From Paenibacillus catalpae (GTDB lineage Bacteria > Bacillota > Bacilli > Paenibacillales > Paenibacillaceae): a stretch of 64,000 bases of DNA. Below, in pieces: positions 62,011-64,000 of this stretch. The notes under the pieces were generated by a model. It was not told the origin of the DNA and searched no databases. It saw only the letters and a list, made by a program, of their open reading frames with translations. The DNA lies in the NCBI RefSeq assembly GCF_900112695.1, contig NZ_FOMT01000004.1, positions 1-64,000 of the forward strand. The letters are read 5' to 3'. The position numbers and the translations under genes were made by a program. The number at the start of each line of letters is the position of its first letter. Position 1 is the first letter of the stretch.

Positions 62011-63573
62011 ATGGTGAACAACAAAAAGAACAGAATGATCGCCAAGCTGCTGTCTATCGCCTTAGTATTTGTCATTCTCGCTGCTTGTTCCAGCAATAAC
62101 GGCAATAATAATCCAACCCCGGCTCCTACTACAGAGCCTAGCGCTGCTGCAAGCGATAAGCCTGCCGAATCCACCGAGCCGGCGCTCGAGCCCGTCAAGC
62201 TTACGTTCCTCTATCCGGTTTCAGCCAACCCTGGCCCAGACCAGAAGCTCGTGAATGATGAAATCAACAAATATTTGCAGGATAAAATCAACGCGACTGT
62301 CGAGCTGAAGCCTCTTACCTTCGACGAATACGAGCCTAAGCTGAATGCGATGCTCGCCGCCAATGAGAACTTTGATATTGCCTGGAGCTCCAAGGGCTGG
62401 CTCGGCAACTATCAGCCTTATATCGACCGCGGTGCTTACCACGAAATTACGGACGATATGATCGCCAAGTATGCGCCTGAGGCACGGGCGAACATCCCGG
62501 ATAAATTCTGGCCGGATATGCTTGCGGCAGACGGCAAAGTATACGGCTTCCCGATCTATCAGGTCGCAGCCAAGCAGAAGAGCTTGATTATCCAGAAACG
62601 TTTCATCGACAAATACAACCTGGATGTATCCACGATCCACAGCTATAGCGATATTGAGCCATTCCTGAAGAAGTTGAAAGACAATGAACCGGATGTGGTT
62701 CCGCTTGGCCTGGCGCAAAACTCCAGAGGCATGTATATCGATTCGACAGTTGCAGGCACTGACGGTTCTCCTGTTTACTACAAGAAGGATGATCCGGCTT
62801 ATACACTCTCGACTTTCCTGAATACAGCCAATGACCGTCTTCCTTACTACCAAAAGCTCCATGAATGGTACGAAAAAGGTTATATTAATCAGGATGCGCC
62901 TGTCCTCCAAAACATTAACGATCTGAAAGCGAAAGGCAACGTCGCGGTATCGATCGAATTCACTTCGAAGCCGGGCGGCGAGATTGGCGAAAAAGCAATT
63001 AACGGCGGCAATGACGTCGTATACGTTCCAATCTCCGAAAGCTATTTCACAGGTATCGCAAGCGCGATGCATGTCATCAACAAAAATTCGAAAAATCCGG
63101 AACGCGCTCTTATGCTTATCAACCTGCTCAATTCGGATAAATACTTGTACAATCTGATTTGTAACGGCATTGAAGGCAAGCATTACAAGAAGGTGGATGA
63201 GTTCTACATCGAGCCAATCGAAGGATCCGGCTATGCGCCTAACGGCGACTGGGTATTCGGCAACCAGTTTAATGCCTTCTTGAAACCGGGTCAGGCAGCG
63301 GATACGTGGCAGAAGACAATTGAGCTTAACGATAACGCCGTTGTACTTGCAAGCAGCGGATTTACGGTCAATGAGGAGAACTTTAAAGCGGAGGTCGCCA
63401 ACATTAATGCGGTGAAAAATGAATACGAAACCGCGCTCGAGACTGGCGCCGTTGATCCGAACAAAGTGCTTCCGGAATACTTGGCTAAGCTGAAATCGTC
63501 CGGCATGGAGAAGGTAGACGCTGAAGTAGCGAAGCAATGGGAAGCGTTCTTGACGCAAAAAGGTTTGAAATAA
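62011..63573 (+). CDS. LplA-type solute-binding lipoprotein (locus D)
   Basis: A 520-residue lipoprotein with lipobox LAAC (Cys26), a Pro/Thr/Ala linker (30-60) and an LplA-type binding fold with the C-terminal DUF3502-like region (GALDPNKVLPEYLAKL-type end). It is closely related to the anchored protein at 8875-10446 but keeps the lipobox. TTGGAGGG lies eight bases before ATG 62011. It is the binding protein for the permeases just upstream. Confidence 0.93.
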   Translation: MVNNKKNRMIAKLLSIALVFVILAACSSNNGNNNPTPAPTTEPSAAASDKPAESTEPALEPVKLTFLYPVSANPGPDQKLVNDEINKYLQDKINATVELKPLTFDEYEPKLNAMLAANENFDIAWSSKGWLGNYQPYIDRGAYHEITDDMIAKYAPEARANIPDKFWPDMLAADGKVYGFPIYQVAAKQKSLIIQKRFIDKYNLDVSTIHSYSDIEPFLKKLKDNEPDVVPLGLAQNSRGMYIDSTVAGTDGSPVYYKKDDPAYTLSTFLNTANDRLPYYQKLHEWYEKGYINQDAPVLQNINDLKAKGNVAVSIEFTSKPGGEIGEKAINGGNDVVYVPISESYFTGIASAMHVINKNSKNPERALMLINLLNSDKYLYNLICNGIEGKHYKKVDEFYIEPIEGSGYAPNGDWVFGNQFNAFLKPGQAADTWQKTIELNDNAVVLASSGFTVNEENFKAEVANINAVKNEYETALETGAVDPNKVLPEYLAKLKSSGMEKVDAEVAKQWEAFLTQKGLK

Positions 63574-63577
63574 CGGG

Positions 63578-63620
63578 AAAGGCAGTTCCTTGGCCGATGG
63601 CTTAAGGGACTGCCTTTTCT
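63578..63620 (+). terminator. Terminator of locus D importer operon
   Basis: AAAGGCAGTTCC pairs with GGGACTGCCTTTT across a loop that may form a smaller stem, followed by TTTTCTT. It lies five bases after the lipoprotein stop. Confidence 0.9.
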
Positions 63621-63644
63621 TAGGGCCTGAGGGGGCAGTTGGAG

Positions 63645-64000
63645 TTAAGCCGAAGCTCCGTACTCCCGAAGAAGGCTCGCAACGTTCTCATTTCCCTGCT
63701 GTATGGCAAGAGACAAGGGCGTGTCCCCGCCGTCCGCTGCGGAATGAACGTCCGCTCCATGCTCCATCAAGAGTTGGATCATCTCCAGATTATCATCATG
63801 GAAAGCAGCCGAGTGAAGACAAGTATGGCCGTTGCTGTCCAGTATCGTGGTGTCTGCCCCATGCGCGAGCAGCAGCTTAATGACTTCAAGACTCCGCTCG
63901 CCGGCAATCGCAGCGTGCAGAGCCGTGTTCGAAGGAATGAATGAGACTCTGGAATGAGAGACCGCATTCACGTCTGCGCCAAGCTCCAGCATTTCGCGCA
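63645..64000 (-). CDS. Ankyrin-repeat protein, C-terminal part (partial)
   Basis: The frame is open to the window edge, so the N-terminus is missing. At least three ankyrin repeats are visible: LELGADVNA, TALHAAIAGERSLEVIKLLLAHGADT, TCLHSAAFHDDNLEMIQLLMEHGADV, then TPLSLAIQQGNENVASLLREYGA. The internal ATG at 63992 lies inside a repeat and is not a likely start. Ankyrin repeats bind proteins; partner and function are unknown. Confidence 0.88.
   Translation of the reverse strand, partial: REMLELGADVNAVSHSRVSFIPSNTALHAAIAGERSLEVIKLLLAHGADTTILDSNGHTCLHSAAFHDDNLEMIQLLMEHGADVHSAADGGDTPLSLAIQQGNENVASLLREYGASA

Noticed and set aside
62221..63558. 445-codon minus-strand open frame
   Set aside because: It is the antisense shadow of the LplA-type lipoprotein gene, produced by codon bias; no domain and no ribosome-binding site.

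Overview
The window looks like a chromosomal segment of a Paenibacillus-type Firmicute. The reasons are the 5' end of a 16S rRNA gene with Paenibacillus-like sequence at the left edge, a GerA-type germinant receptor operon (a spore former), a bacillithiol deacetylase gene, YesM/YesN-type two-component systems, LplA/B/C-type sugar importers and S-layer (SLH) anchored giant glycanases. The genus is inferred from gene content and the 16S fragment; no search was run.

Layout. 1-180: start of a 16S rRNA (minus strand) with two tandem rrn promoters up to 444. 468-1154: AlkD-like DNA glycosylase. 1215-5334: gerA-gerB-gerC plus a small fourth gene. 5484-21104, locus A (alpha-1,3-glucan): MalE/MalF/MalG-type importer followed by a 2,114-residue SLH-anchored GH87 alpha-1,3-glucanase, then an IS1182 fossil, then a membrane-tethered solute-binding protein, a sensor kinase and an AraC-type response regulator that have no permeases of their own. 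21369-30861, locus B (sulfated glycan): kinase, regulator, lipoprotein, two permeases, a sulfatase with a C-x-P-x-R active site and its formylglycine-generating enzyme. 31041-43574, locus C (beta-glucan): LplB/LplC permeases, an SLH-anchored GH16 beta-1,3-glucanase, a secreted GH16 licheninase and an LplA-type lipoprotein, divergent from a kinase/regulator pair. 43636-54241 and 54303-55046: accessory genes, including an amidohydrolase-DgaE-DgaF-sugar kinase-GntR catabolic operon, yojF-bshB2, two GNATs, two DUF1801 proteins, a transglutaminase-like protein and an XRE-methyltransferase fusion. 55069-63573, locus D: a parallel beta-helix glycosidase-like gene divergent from a membrane-bound AraC regulator, followed by an LplB/LplC/LplA importer. 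63645-64000: partial ankyrin-repeat protein.

How they fit. Surface enzymes in loci A and C would attack alpha-1,3- and beta-1,3(1,4)-glucans, the main fungal (and cereal) wall polymers. Lipoproteins and permeases would take up the fragments using an ATPase encoded elsewhere (no ATPase gene is present). YesMN-type pairs would control each locus. The promoters of locus A share an exact 14-bp box, and the two promoters of locus C share a related 13-bp box, which I read as candidate operators.

The most unusual non-coding signal is a tandem family of hairpins carrying CTTACGAAG(T/C)AAGAAT, each ending in a T-run. It lies after the last permease gene in loci C and D. Its stems show compensatory base changes between copies and, in locus D, mutually exclusive pairings. 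It reads like an undescribed attenuator.
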